Counted from the stretch's first letter, positions 16,057-25,449 are shown. The stretch: DNA of 64,000 nucleotides from JANMDS01 sp031430575 (GCA_031430575.1 JANPBT010000023.1:30258-94257); one strand, 5' to 3'. The notes: generated by a model from the sequence alone, not told the origin. Numbers and translations are program-made.

Positions 16057-17395
16057 AAATTTCGCCTAATAAATCATCTGCCGTAAATTCACCGAGTACT
16101 TCGCCGAGCGCGCGATGGGCGAGGCGCAGCTCTTCAGCGAAAAGCTCCAGCGCGGATGTCTCGAGATGGTAGAGACTATTCGCAATGTGTTTACGCGTGC
16201 GGTGCAGTGCCTCAACATGCCGGGCGCGGGCGGTAAACGCGCCTTCAAATTGCGCCCGGAACCCGACCGTTGCAACGATTTTGCCGATGAGCGCTTCAAT
16301 TCCGTCACCGCGCAGCGCGGAGACTGCCAAAAAAGGCGCATTCTGCGCCGCAGGTAAGGGTAACGGGGCTTGATCAATTTTATTCAGGACATGCACGACC
16401 GGCACTGACTGTGGCAATGCTGCACGCACCAAGGGTGCAATTTCAACGGCAATCGCAGATTTTTCTGTGGTTGCATCAGCGATCAATAGGACGACGTCTG
16501 CGCTAGCAATCGCGGCCAGCGTGCGCTCAATCCCAATTTTTTCTACTGGGTCACTGGTCTCGCGAATTCCCGCGGTATCAATCACTTCGCAGGGCAATCC
16601 GTGCAACGAAATACGGGCGCGCACGGTATCGCGCGTGGTACCGGCGATCGCGGTAACAATAGCGATTTCATCGCCCGCCAGCCGATTAAGCAGCGCGCTT
16701 TTTCCAACGTTTGGCGCGCCAACCAAGACGATACGAATGCCATCATGGAGAAGTTGGCCTTGCTGCGCTTGGGCAAGCACGCCGGCAAGCGCGGCGTTAA
16801 CATCATGGGCTTTCTCAAGGGCTTTTTCGGCTTGCAGAAATTCCAACTCTTCTTCGGGGAAATCGAGTGTTGCCTCGGTAAACATGCGCAAATGGATCAG
16901 TTTTGCCTGGAGCGACTGAATATGCGCGGAAAACGCTCCTGAAAGCGAATTCATTGCCGCTCGGGCGGCCGCACGCGATCCAGCGTCAATTAAATCAGCC
17001 ACGGCTTCGGCTTGCGCGAGATCAAGTTTGCCGTTTAAAAAGGCACGCTGCGTATATTCACCGGGGGCGGCGCGGCGCGTGCGTTCACCCCCAACTTCAA
17101 TGCACGCGGTGACCACCGCATCAAGCACAAACGGGCTGCCGTGTCCTTGCAGCTCAAGGGTATCTTCGCCGGTATAAGAATGCGGGGCAGGAAACCACAA
17201 CGCCAGCCCTTCATCTAGCACAGCACCACGCATATCTCGAAACGCAGCGAACGTGGCACACCGCGGCAACAAGGTTTTTTGAGTCATGCGCTCGGCGATA
17301 CCTGCGGCGCAGTTTCCACTCACGCGCACGACGCCCACACCGCCACGACCCGGTGGGGTGGCAATGGCAACGATGGTATCGGGGGATGTATTCAC
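16031..17395 (-). CDS. mnmE: tRNA modification GTPase MnmE
   Basis: 454 residues. N-terminal folate-binding domain (TIVAIATPPGRGGVGVVRVS, PHSYTGEDTLELQGHGSP), helical domain, inserted G domain with G1 GAPNVGKSALLN, G3 DTAGIRE, G4 NKID, and the invariant C-terminal CIGK motif. With MnmG it makes the cmnm5 modification at U34 of tRNAs. It carries two CTGCG elements: one encodes NCAAGI at residues 28-33, the other PAAQN near residue 347 between NKID and SAL. Both sit at variable surface positions but show that the element enters essential, conserved genes. It is downstream of yidC in the rpmH-rnpA-yidD-yidC-mnmE run. Confidence 0.97.
   Translation of the reverse strand: MNTSPDTIVAIATPPGRGGVGVVRVSGNCAAGIAERMTQKTLLPRCATFAAFRDMRGAVLDEGLALWFPAPHSYTGEDTLELQGHGSPFVLDAVVTACIEVGGERTRRAAPGEYTQRAFLNGKLDLAQAEAVADLIDAGSRAAARAAMNSLSGAFSAHIQSLQAKLIHLRMFTEATLDFPEEELEFLQAEKALEKAHDVNAALAGVLAQAQQGQLLHDGIRIVLVGAPNVGKSALLNRLAGDEIAIVTAIAGTTRDTVRARISLHGLPCEVIDTAGIRETSDPVEKIGIERTLAAIASADVVLLIADATTEKSAIAVEIAPLVRAALPQSVPVVHVLNKIDQAPLPLPAAQNAPFLAVSALRGDGIEALIGKIVATVGFRAQFEGAFTARARHVEALHRTRKHIANSLYHLETSALELFAEELRLAHRALGEVLGEFTADDLLGEIFGKFCIGK
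16341..16356 (-). repeat. CTGCG element inside mnmE (G domain)
   Basis: Exact core, reverse orientation, with TTCTG instead of AACTG flank. Read as LPAAQN between the NKID and SAL motifs. Confidence 0.88.
17298..17315 (+). repeat. CTGCG element inside mnmE (N-terminal domain)
   Basis: Exact core, forward orientation. Read on the minus strand as NCAAGI, residues 28-33. Confidence 0.9.
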
Positions 17396-17502
17396 TCGGG
17401 AAGTTTAGGGCAACCCGAGCGTGCTGGCATCTTGTTTTTTTGCGGCAGCAATGCGCCACCGGCCATTTTTGATTGCTATCTTTTTTGCTTTTGCACTTTT
17501 GA

Positions 17503-19203
17503 CTACCGGCGATTGGCGACTGCTAGGGTCTTCTCTTTTTCGAGCACGCGATTAATATTCCATTGTTGGGCAATTTGCAGAATATTCGATACCGTCCAGT
17601 AGAGCACCAAGCCTGCTGGGAAAAAGATGAACATCACTGCAAACGCAACTGGCATCCACTGGAAAATCTTTTGCTGCATTGGGTCCATACCGGGCGAGGG
17701 CGGCTGCAGGCGCACTTGAAACCATGCTGTGATTGCATAAATGACTGGCAGGATATACCAAGGGTCGGGCGCGGCCAGATCGGTAATCCAGCCGATCCAA
17801 GGCGCGTGGCGCAGCTCTACGGCAGCCGCCAACACCCAATAAAGCGCGAGGAAAATCGGCATCTGGATAAGAATGGGCAAGCAGCCGCCCATCGGATTGA
17901 CTTTCTCTTTTTTATAGAGCTCCATCATCGCTTGATTGAGCTTCATCTTATCGTTGGAATATCGCTCTTGCAACTCTTTCATCTTGGGGCCGAGCAGCTT
18001 CATCTTGCCCATGCTGCGACCGGCTTTTTCGTTGAGCGGGTAAAAGACCACTTTGATCAAAACCGTAAGCATTACGATCGCCCAACCCCAGTTTTTGACG
18101 AGGTCGTGGAAAAAGCTCATCAGCTTAAACATCGGCGCTGCGAAGATATGAAAAATGCCGTAGTCGACAACTAAATCAAGCCCTGGCGCTGCCGCTTGGA
18201 GCTTATCTTGCTCTTGCGGGCCAACATAAAGAGGAACATTAACCTTACCGCTCGCACCCGCTGCAATGGCGGCCATCGGCAGCTTTGCACCGACCGCGTA
18301 TTTCTTTTCTTCAACTTTCGATACGTAATATTCGCGTGCAACTTTGGTTGCTGGAATCCACGCAGCGACGAAGTATTGCTCGACCATCGCAGCCCAGCCG
18401 TTATCCGCTTTCTCGGTAAAGGTCAATTTCCGATTTTTGTCAACATCCAGTTTTTTGATTTCATCAAAATCGACTTTGACAAATTTCTTTTCATCGGTGT
18501 AAATCGCGGGCCCCGCGTACGTCGCAATACCCATGCCACCACCGATTTGATGGACGACGGTATCGCGCGTAAGTTGGTAATAAGCAATCGGCGAAATCGG
18601 GGTGCTGCCACTATTGGCTATATCAAACGCAACATCGATCAAATAGCTGCCGCGTTTGAAGGTGAGCGTTTGGGAGACGACGCCGGTGGGGGTGTCGGCC
18701 TTAAGCATCAAGGCAATGCCGTCTTTGCCGTCAGCTAATTTGCGCTCACCCGGAATGATCGTGTAAGGCGTATTATGCTTAGGCAAACCTTCACCGAGCA
18801 AACCGGCCTGCGCAAGCGCGAAGCGTTTTTCATTTTGCTGCAAAAGCAGGTAAGGCTTGGATTTATCGTCTGCATCACGGTGCGATTTAAACGCGATTTC
18901 GGTGATGACACCGCCAACATTTGATACTTTTGCTGTGAAAAGATCAGTCTCGACCACAATCAGCTCGCCAGCCGGCGCTGCAGGGACGCTCGGCACTGAA
19001 ATCTGCGCCGCAGGTACGGCACCAGTCGCTGTTGCAACAGGAATGTCTTTACCCGCCACAGTGGGTGGTAGCGCTTTGCCAGGCGTTGAAATCGCCGCCG
19101 TTTGGGCTATGCGGGGTGGGGCGTTGTGCTTTACCCAAGCATCCCACAGCAACACGCCTGACATTGCGAAGATTACGAAAAGAATTAGTCTTTGAGTGTC
19201 CAT
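17503..19203 (-). CDS. yidC: Membrane protein insertase YidC
   Basis: 566 residues, the proteobacterial length. First membrane span at residues about 6-22 (LILFVIFAMSGVLLWDAW), then a low-complexity linker, the periplasmic P1 domain, and the C-terminal insertase core with five spans (WGWAIVMLTVLIKVVFYPLN, MGGCLPILIQMPIFLALYWV, IFQWMPVAFAVMFIFFPAGL, VLYWTVSNILQIAQQW). It inserts proteins into the inner membrane. The P1 linker contains PAAQIS (residues 64-69) encoded by a CTGCG element. The start overlaps yidD by 19 bases. Confidence 0.97.
   Translation of the reverse strand: MDTQRLILFVIFAMSGVLLWDAWVKHNAPPRIAQTAAISTPGKALPPTVAGKDIPVATATGAVPAAQISVPSVPAAPAGELIVVETDLFTAKVSNVGGVITEIAFKSHRDADDKSKPYLLLQQNEKRFALAQAGLLGEGLPKHNTPYTIIPGERKLADGKDGIALMLKADTPTGVVSQTLTFKRGSYLIDVAFDIANSGSTPISPIAYYQLTRDTVVHQIGGGMGIATYAGPAIYTDEKKFVKVDFDEIKKLDVDKNRKLTFTEKADNGWAAMVEQYFVAAWIPATKVAREYYVSKVEEKKYAVGAKLPMAAIAAGASGKVNVPLYVGPQEQDKLQAAAPGLDLVVDYGIFHIFAAPMFKLMSFFHDLVKNWGWAIVMLTVLIKVVFYPLNEKAGRSMGKMKLLGPKMKELQERYSNDKMKLNQAMMELYKKEKVNPMGGCLPILIQMPIFLALYWVLAAAVELRHAPWIGWITDLAAPDPWYILPVIYAITAWFQVRLQPPSPGMDPMQQKIFQWMPVAFAVMFIFFPAGLVLYWTVSNILQIAQQWNINRVLEKEKTLAVANRR
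18999..19017 (-). repeat. CTGCG element inside yidC
   Basis: Exact core, reverse orientation. Read as VPAAQIS in the variable linker after the first membrane span. Confidence 0.9.
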
Positions 19204-19469
19204 AACTTCATTAGTAGTGGTGCTGGCGGTACGGGGTCGTAACCACCTTCATTAAAAGGATGACAACGGCACAGCCGTTTCGCCGTCAAGGCAGCGCCGA
19301 CAACCGCGCCGTGCTCGCGCATTGCGTCGATCGCGAAATCTGAGCAGCTCGGAAAAAATCGACATTGCGGGCCGAGCACGGGACGCAATATCGCTTGATA
19401 AACCCGCAGCGCACCGATGACCAAAGATTTCAGATGGCCTCCTTGCGGGGTGCTTGAAATTTCGCCCAC
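19185..19469 (-). CDS. yidD: Membrane protein insertion efficiency factor YidD
   Basis: 94 residues. Family pattern: IGALRVYQAILRPVLGP, CRFFPSCSDFAIDAMREHG, RLCRCHPFNEGGYDPVP. The small amphipathic protein assists YidC. The ATG at 19469 overlaps the end of rnpA by 40 bases; the family usually begins close to LKSLVIGALR, so the first 12 residues may be dispensable, but no nearer ATG exists. Confidence 0.93.
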   Translation of the reverse strand: MGEISSTPQGGHLKSLVIGALRVYQAILRPVLGPQCRFFPSCSDFAIDAMREHGAVVGAALTAKRLCRCHPFNEGGYDPVPPAPLLMKLWTLKD

Positions 19470-19828
19470 AGATGATCAAGCTCAACGCGCAATTTCTTGC
19501 CCCACGCTTTCACGGCAATGGCGCGATCTGTTGTGACTACGCGCACGACGTAGTCGCCAGGGCGAAGCAGAGACGCAGTGAGGCGAAAGCTCTCGCGAAT
19601 CTGGCGCTTTGCTTCATTGCGACGCACGCTAGTGCGCACCAGCTTTTTAGCCACGACAATCCCCAAACGCACTTCATTTTCGGGCGCTATCGGAGAGCCG
19701 CGATGAACGCGCACGACTTTACCGATATTGGCGCCCTTCTCTTGAAAGGCAGCTTGATAGCGGCCTTGCCCGAGCAGGCGCGCGGCACTTGGAAAACGCG
19801 CGGTCGAATTGCGCGGGATCGCGTTGAT
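19430..19828 (-). CDS. rnpA: Ribonuclease P protein component, start codon unusual
   Basis: The core is plain: FPSAARLLGQGRYQAAF, then VRLGIVVAKKLVRTSVRRNEAKRQIRESF with the RNR-type motif. It forms RNase P with the RNA subunit and trims tRNA 5' ends. The conserved N-terminal residues lie upstream of the first GTG (19714), so that GTG cannot be the real start. Reading back, the frame stays open to a TAG at 19855-19853 with no ATG, GTG or TTG. I placed the start at ATC 19828; ATC 19819 and CTG 19777 are alternatives. The gene begins about 30 bases after the rpmH stop, so reinitiation after rpmH is plausible. A sequencing error is the other explanation. Confidence 0.8.
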   Translation of the reverse strand: MNAIPRNSTARFPSAARLLGQGRYQAAFQEKGANIGKVVRVHRGSPIAPENEVRLGIVVAKKLVRTSVRRNEAKRQIRESFRLTASLLRPGDYVVRVVTTDRAIAVKAWGKKLRVELDHLWAKFQAPRKEAI

Positions 19829-19856
19829 GACTAAAACCGATGGCTTGCGTTTCTAA

Positions 19857-19991
19857 TTAAACGGCCAAGCGCTTACGGCCTTTTGCGCGACGGGCATTCA
19901 GGACATTACGCCCGCCGACGGTGCTCATGCGTGAGCGAAAGCCGTGGGTGCGTTTACGACGGACGACGGAAGGTTGGTAGGTACGTTTCAT
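19857..19991 (-). CDS. rpmH: 50S ribosomal protein L34
   Basis: 44 residues, MKRTYQPSVVRRKRTHGF onward to KGRKRLAV, the nearly invariant bacterial L34 sequence. It belongs to the large ribosomal subunit. It opens the leftward rpmH-rnpA-yidD-yidC-mnmE run, divergent from dnaA. Confidence 0.97.
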   Translation of the reverse strand: MKRTYQPSVVRRKRTHGFRSRMSTVGGRNVLNARRAKGRKRLAV

Positions 19992-20055
19992 AATCCACTC
20001 TGCTCAATGTAATCGGCAAGCAATTGTTTGCACGATATTTTTTCGTTAACCCATT

Positions 20056-20085
20056 ATTTTACCGTGCAACAGTAAAGCAACTCAA
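20056..20085 (-). promoter_or_regulatory. Putative promoter of rpmH
   Basis: On the minus strand TTGAGT (20085-20080), 18 bases, TAAAAT (20061-20056), about 65 bases upstream of rpmH. The rest of the 140-base divergent gap to dnaA shows no convincing DnaA boxes. Confidence 0.4.
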
Positions 20086-20131
20086 GTTCCTCGCTAAGAC
20101 TGGGTAAAATCAAGTTTTACGCGCTTCCCCT

Positions 20132-21598
20132 ATGACAATATCCCGGCTCACCGAATCGCCCGCGCTGCATGCGTGGGCGCGGTGCATGGCGCATTTCAAA
20201 GCGCAGCTGACGCCGCAGCAGTTCAACACGTGGATCGCGCCATTGACGGCGTTCGCTGACGGGGGTCATTTAGTCGTACAAGCCCCCAACCCGTTTATTC
20301 AAAAATGGGTGCGGGATCGGTTTTGGGGCGAGATGTGCGCGCTGATGGGGGCTGATGCAGGAGGCGGGGCGCGCTTAGTGGTGAATGCGACCGGCTTAAA
20401 TAGCGCAACGCCTGAATCCACGAGACCCATTCATTCCGTCGAAACTACACCTATCGCCACACCCCGATCCACTGAGAATGGGGCCGTTGGCCACGCGAGG
20501 ATGCCAGCGCTCGCCATTGATGCTCTACCTGCGGCGCAGATTTCGTCACATTTTCCGGTTCAAAGCGCGGGCGCGCAGGCGGCTTCGCTGCTTTCTGAGC
20601 TGACTTTTTCGTCGTTTGTTTCAGGAAAAGCGAATCAGCTCGCACTCGCTGCCGCCAAGCAAGTCGCCGATAATTTAGGGGGAGGCTATAACCCGCTTTT
20701 CATTTACGGCGGCGTCGGGCTCGGAAAAACCCATTTAATTCAGGCTGTTGGGCATCAAGTGTTGCTCTCTCAACCGCGCGCGCGGGTACGCTATATGCAT
20801 TCTGAACGCTACGTTCAAGACGTCATGAAAGCGTATCAACGCAAGTCGTTTGATGAATTCAAATCAAGCTATCGCTCGCTTGATGTTTTGTTGATTGACG
20901 ATATCCAGTTTTTTGAGGGCAAAGAGCGTACGCAAGAAGAATTTTTTTATCTCTTCAACACCTTAATTGAAGCCCGCAAGCAAATCATCATCACCAGCGA
21001 TACCTTTCCAAAAGAAATAGCCGGTCTTGATGAGCGCTTGAAATCTCGCTTTGGCTGGGGCTTAACGGTGCAACTTGAGCCGCCAGAGACCGAGATGCGG
21101 GTCGCGATCTTGTTAGCAAAAGCGCTCACCGTCAATGTTGAGCTTGATGAAGCGGTTGCTTTTTTCGTTGCCAAACAGATTCGATCCAATGTGCGCGAGC
21201 TCGAAGGTGCGCTCAAGCGCATTGTCGCGTACGCAAATTTTCATAATGTAGCGATCTCTCTCACAGTGGCAAAAGAAGCGTTGCGCGACTTGCTTGCCGC
21301 CCAAAATCGTCAGGTATCCGTTGAAAATATCCAAAAAACGGTTGCCGACTATTACAAGATTAAAGTGGCTGATATGCATGCAAAAAGTCGCGCGCGATCG
21401 GTAGCACGGCCGCGCCAAGTGGCTATGTTTCTCACCAAAGAACTAACCCGACTGTCACTACCTGAGATTGGGCAAAGTTTTGGGGGGCGAGACCATACAA
21501 CCGTCTTGCACGCCTGCCGTCAGATTAATACCTTGCGCGAAACAGATAGCCTGCTACAACGGGACACGGTTTTTTTATTACAGGTGCTGCGTGGATAG
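20132..21598 (+). CDS. dnaA: Chromosomal replication initiator DnaA
   Basis: 488 residues. Domain I at the N-terminus (FKAQLTPQQFNTWIAPLTA), a variable domain II linker, the AAA+ domain III with Walker A GGVGLGKTH near residue 194, Walker B LLIDDIQFF near 254 and sensor region, and DNA-binding domain IV with GGRDHTTVLHACRQI. It binds DnaA boxes and opens oriC. A CTGCG element encodes LPAAQIS at about residues 131-137, in the linker. dnaN and gyrB follow in the same direction. Confidence 0.98.
   Translation: MTISRLTESPALHAWARCMAHFKAQLTPQQFNTWIAPLTAFADGGHLVVQAPNPFIQKWVRDRFWGEMCALMGADAGGGARLVVNATGLNSATPESTRPIHSVETTPIATPRSTENGAVGHARMPALAIDALPAAQISSHFPVQSAGAQAASLLSELTFSSFVSGKANQLALAAAKQVADNLGGGYNPLFIYGGVGLGKTHLIQAVGHQVLLSQPRARVRYMHSERYVQDVMKAYQRKSFDEFKSSYRSLDVLLIDDIQFFEGKERTQEEFFYLFNTLIEARKQIIITSDTFPKEIAGLDERLKSRFGWGLTVQLEPPETEMRVAILLAKALTVNVELDEAVAFFVAKQIRSNVRELEGALKRIVAYANFHNVAISLTVAKEALRDLLAAQNRQVSVENIQKTVADYYKIKVADMHAKSRARSVARPRQVAMFLTKELTRLSLPEIGQSFGGRDHTTVLHACRQINTLRETDSLLQRDTVFLLQVLRG
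20526..20543 (+). repeat. CTGCG element inside dnaA
   Basis: Exact core, forward orientation, TACC start and ATTT end. Read as LPAAQIS in domain II. Confidence 0.9.
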
Positions 21599-21620
21599 TC
21601 CCGGCGACCGTTTTAAGATC

Positions 21621-21786
21621 TTGTGTAACTCAGGGCCTGCTTGTGGATATCTTGTTGATGTTTGTGGACAACTTCACGAGCGAATGCGAGTTATCCACCG
21701 TTCTCACAGCTTATCGCTAAATCTTATTGCTTGTTATCATTACGGTAAATCATTGGTTTTTCAACGAAAAACTGACTTACACACAG
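21621..21786. other. oriC: Probable replication origin (oriC) between dnaA and dnaN
   Basis: The 228-base gap holds several near-consensus DnaA boxes (consensus TTATCCACA): 21642-21650 (reverse, ATATCCACA), 21663-21671 (reverse, TTGTCCACA), 21691-21699 (TTATCCACC), 21778-21786 (TTACACACA), each one base off, and a weaker TTGTGTAAC at 21621. An AT-rich stretch (about 21710-21775) follows the first boxes and could be the unwinding element. Gene directions switch near here. Location relative to dnaA is inferred from box clustering only. Confidence 0.7.
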
Positions 21787-21826
21787 CGCAAGCGCACACT
21801 CATCATCATCATCTTTTTTATAAATC

Positions 21827-22930
21827 ATGCATATAAAGAACTGTTCGCGCGACACCTTACTCAAACCACTACAAGCCGTATCAGGAATCGTAGAGCGTCG
21901 ACAAACGCTTCCGATCTTATCTAATGTGCTGATTGAGACTACAGATACCACGCTGAGACTAACAGCTACTGATCTTGAAATTCAAATCGCTGCTGAGACT
22001 CCTTTTGAAGGAAAAGACGCGCAGTCAACCACGGTGACTGCGCGCAAATTGCAAGATTTATTGCGGGCACTACCAGAAGACGCCTCGATCTCGCTAGATG
22101 CTAAAGACAGTAAGATGAGTTTGAAAGCTGGGAAAAGTAAATTTCAGCTTCAAACGTTGTCAGCAGCAGACTTCCCGCGCATCACAAAAAGTGCTGATAG
22201 CGTACAGGCATTTTCATTAAAACAAAAAGAGCTGAAGCAGTTAATTAAGCTAACAGAATTTGCGATGGCGCAACAAGATATTCGGTATTATCTTAATGGC
22301 GTTTTGTTTGTTTTAGAGGGCGATAAATTAATCGCGGTTGCTACGGATGGTCATCGCATGAGCTACGCGCATGTGGCGATCGAAGGTCAATTTAGTAAAC
22401 AAGAAGTGATTGTTCCTCGTAAAACGATTATCGAACTCTCAAAGCTACTGCAGGAAAATGAAGAGCTGGTAAGTGTAGAAATTTTAGGAAATCAAGTTCG
22501 CTTTACCTTTGCCAATATTGAATTGGTGAGTAAAGTCATTGATGGGAAATTTCCTGATTATCAGCGTGTAATCCCAACTACGCACAATAAGCATGTCTTG
22601 ATTGATCGTGCGTTGTTATTGCACACCATGCAGCGGGCTGCAATTTTGTCAAATGAAAAGTTTCGCGGTGTTCGAATGGTGTTGAGCAACGGAAGCCTTA
22701 AAATTGTATGCACCAATGCTGAGCAAGAAGAAGCGGAAGAAGAGCTTGACGTTGCTTACGAGGGGGACTCCCTTGATGTCGGTTTTAACATCAATTACCT
22801 ACTTGATGTGCTGGGAACTTTACCCGTCTCAGAGTTGACACTCTCGTTCAACGACTCAACCTCGAGTGCGCTCATAACCCTGCCAGCGCGTGATGACTAT
22901 AAGTACGTTGTGATGCCAATGCGCATTTGA
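21827..22930 (+). CDS. dnaN: DNA polymerase III sliding clamp, beta subunit
   Basis: 367 residues, three repeated clamp domains: SRDTLLKPLQAVSGIVERRQ at the start, VLFVLEGDKLIAVATDGHRM in the middle, and the C-terminal YKYVVMPMRI that ends every beta clamp. It is the processivity factor that encircles DNA. No clear ribosome site precedes the ATG. No CTGCG element is present. Confidence 0.97.
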   Translation: MHIKNCSRDTLLKPLQAVSGIVERRQTLPILSNVLIETTDTTLRLTATDLEIQIAAETPFEGKDAQSTTVTARKLQDLLRALPEDASISLDAKDSKMSLKAGKSKFQLQTLSAADFPRITKSADSVQAFSLKQKELKQLIKLTEFAMAQQDIRYYLNGVLFVLEGDKLIAVATDGHRMSYAHVAIEGQFSKQEVIVPRKTIIELSKLLQENEELVSVEILGNQVRFTFANIELVSKVIDGKFPDYQRVIPTTHNKHVLIDRALLLHTMQRAAILSNEKFRGVRMVLSNGSLKIVCTNAEQEEAEEELDVAYEGDSLDVGFNINYLLDVLGTLPVSELTLSFNDSTSSALITLPARDDYKYVVMPMRI

Positions 22931-23027
22931 TTTTCGTCGCAGTTTCATTCAATTTTAAGTATGGTTGCGCTGCAAGTAGTGGTTGAAATATTTGCCGTTC
23001 AAATTTTGAGAAGTAAAAGGTTTATTC

Positions 23028-25442
23028 ATGAGTATCAAAGAAAACGTAGCGAGCAAAGATTACGATTCCAATTCGATTCGCATCCTAAAAGGTTTAGAAG
23101 CGGTTCGTAAGCGCCCTGGTATGTATATCGGCGACACATCAGACGGAACTGGCTTGCATCATATGGTGTTTGAAGTGGTTGATAACGCAATTGATGAAGC
23201 GTTAGCCGGCCATTGTGATGACATCACAATTACGATTCATGCCGATAACTCGATCAGCGTCATCGACAACGGGCGTGGCATTCCTGTTGATATTAAAAAA
23301 GAAGATGAGTTTCAGCGTAGCGCAGCAGAAATTGTGCTCACTGAGCTGCATGCGGGCGGGAAGTTCGATCAAAACTCGTATAAAGTTTCTGGTGGTTTGC
23401 ATGGCGTTGGTGTGTCGTGCGTAAACGCGCTTTCAATCTGGCTGAAGGCCACGATTCGGCGTGATGGGAAAGTCCATCACATTGAATTTAAACAAGGAGC
23501 AACCGTAGCGCCTTTGAAAGTCACCGGAAAAACGGATAAACGCGGCACTGAAGTGCACTTCTTAGCAGACCCAGAAATTTTTGGCGATACCATCGAATTT
23601 CATTATGAAATTTTGGCAAAGCGTCTACGCGAATTATCTTTTCTTAATAATGGCGTCAAGATTGAGCTGATCGATCAACGCAATGGAAAGAGTGAAAATT
23701 TCGCGTACTCAGGCGGGGTAAAAGGTTTCGTTGAGTACATGAACAAATCGAAATCGGTGTTACACAAAAATGTATTTGTGTGCAACACCGAAAAAAACGG
23801 CATCACCGTCGAGGCGTCGATGCAGTGGAATGATTCGTATGGCGAATCCGTGCAGTGCTTTACCAATAACATTCCACAACGCGATGGTGGCACCCACCTA
23901 ACAGGATTGCGTGCTGCAATGACGCGCACGGTGTTGAAATACATCACCGCTAATGAATTGGATAAAAAAGCGAAGGTTGAAGTTACCGGTGACGATTTGC
24001 GCGAAGGCTTAACCTGCGTGCTGTCTGTAAAAGTACCCGATCCGAAGTTTAGTTCGCAGACTAAAGATAAGCTGGTTTCTTCAGAAGTGCGACCCGTCGT
24101 TGAAGAAATCATCGCCGATAAATTAGGCGATTTTTTACTCGAATATCCAAGCGATGCGAAGATTGTATGTGGCAAGATTCTTGACGCTGCGCGGGCGCGC
24201 GAAGCCGCGCGCAAAGCCCGCGAGATGACGCGTCGCAAAGGCGTGCTCGACTCGATGGGGTTACCCGGAAAACTTGCAGATTGCCAAGAAAAAGATCCCT
24301 CGTTGTGTGAGATTTACTTGGTGGAGGGTGATTCCGCAGGCGGAACTGCGAAGCAAGGGCGTGATCGTAAATTTCAAGCGATCCTGCCACTACGCGGCAA
24401 GGTGCTAAATGTCGAAAAAGCCCGTTTCGATAAAGTAATTTCAAGCGAGCAGATCGTTACCCTCATTACTGCATTGGGCACTGGCTTTGGTAAGGACGAA
24501 TACAACGCCGATAAGCTGCGTTACCACCGCATCATTATCATGACCGATGCCGACGTGGATGGCTCCCATATCCGCACTTTGTTGCTTACGTTCTTTTATC
24601 GGCAAATGCCAGAATTGGTGGAACGGGGACATATTTACATTGCACAACCACCGCTCTTTAAAGCCAAGCACGGTAAAGAAGAGACCTATCTAAAGGATGA
24701 GGTTGAACTCAAGCAATATCTGCTCAAACTTGCGCTGAAAGGCGCCGCATTAACACCAGGCGCAGGCGGCGAGGCACTTTCTGATCAGGCGCTTAACGAT
24801 CTTTCGCGGCAAACAATACTCTCTGACGCGGTGATGGATAGGCGGGCACGATCAATTGATTACGCAGTGCTTAAAGCGCTTGCGCAAGGACAGACCATAT
24901 CGCTAGACGATGAGCCGAGTGCTACTGAAAGTGGTAAACGGCTTGCTAAAGCGATTAACGACGAAACCCTCTCTTTTCAAGCAAAGTATGACGAAAAGAC
25001 CGAGCAATACTTACTCGTGATCAACCGGGCGTATGCTGGTGGAGTGCGCACCACGGTTGTTGATCATGAGTTTTTAGAAAGCGGTGATTTCACGCAGATC
25101 AAAAAATCGGCTGCGCTGCAAGCGATGATCGTTGCTGGCGCAAAAGTGCGCCGTGGCGATGACGAATTTGAGATTACCAGCTTTAAACACGGGCTCGATT
25201 GGCTCATGGAAAAAGCCCGTGCAAGCATCGGTATTCAGCGCTACAAAGGTTTGGGCGAAATGAATGCTGAACAGTTATGGGACACCACGCTTGATCCAAA
25301 AGTGCGCCGCTTGCTGAGGGTACAGATCGACGACGCCATTTACGCAGATGAGACCTTCATGACCCTGATGGGCGAAGATGTTGAGCCGCGTAGAGCATTT
25401 ATCGAGAGCAACGCCTTGGGTGTTCGCAATTTGGATGTTTAG
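23028..25442 (+). CDS. gyrB: DNA gyrase subunit B
   Basis: 804 residues. GHKL ATPase motifs: EVVDNAIDEALAG, VIDNGRGIPVD, GGLHGVGVSCVNALS; transducer; TOPRIM with EGDSAGGTAKQGRDR and DADVDGSHIRTL; C-terminal QRYKGLGEMNAEQLWDTT. The proteobacterial insertion in the TOPRIM/tail region explains the length. With GyrA it introduces negative supercoils. An AAAAGG lies 10 bases before the ATG. No CTGCG element in 2.4 kb. Confidence 0.98.
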   Translation: MSIKENVASKDYDSNSIRILKGLEAVRKRPGMYIGDTSDGTGLHHMVFEVVDNAIDEALAGHCDDITITIHADNSISVIDNGRGIPVDIKKEDEFQRSAAEIVLTELHAGGKFDQNSYKVSGGLHGVGVSCVNALSIWLKATIRRDGKVHHIEFKQGATVAPLKVTGKTDKRGTEVHFLADPEIFGDTIEFHYEILAKRLRELSFLNNGVKIELIDQRNGKSENFAYSGGVKGFVEYMNKSKSVLHKNVFVCNTEKNGITVEASMQWNDSYGESVQCFTNNIPQRDGGTHLTGLRAAMTRTVLKYITANELDKKAKVEVTGDDLREGLTCVLSVKVPDPKFSSQTKDKLVSSEVRPVVEEIIADKLGDFLLEYPSDAKIVCGKILDAARAREAARKAREMTRRKGVLDSMGLPGKLADCQEKDPSLCEIYLVEGDSAGGTAKQGRDRKFQAILPLRGKVLNVEKARFDKVISSEQIVTLITALGTGFGKDEYNADKLRYHRIIIMTDADVDGSHIRTLLLTFFYRQMPELVERGHIYIAQPPLFKAKHGKEETYLKDEVELKQYLLKLALKGAALTPGAGGEALSDQALNDLSRQTILSDAVMDRRARSIDYAVLKALAQGQTISLDDEPSATESGKRLAKAINDETLSFQAKYDEKTEQYLLVINRAYAGGVRTTVVDHEFLESGDFTQIKKSAALQAMIVAGAKVRRGDDEFEITSFKHGLDWLMEKARASIGIQRYKGLGEMNAEQLWDTTLDPKVRRLLRVQIDDAIYADETFMTLMGEDVEPRRAFIESNALGVRNLDV

Positions 25443-25449
25443 GGCAACC

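Noticed and set aside
16243..17400. Long plus-strand frames across mnmE, yidC and others
   Set aside because: They are shadows of genes with clear family motifs on the other strand and lack ribosome sites.
19430..19714. rnpA starting at GTG 19714
   Set aside because: That start removes the conserved N-terminal FPSAARLL...YQAAF region needed by the family.
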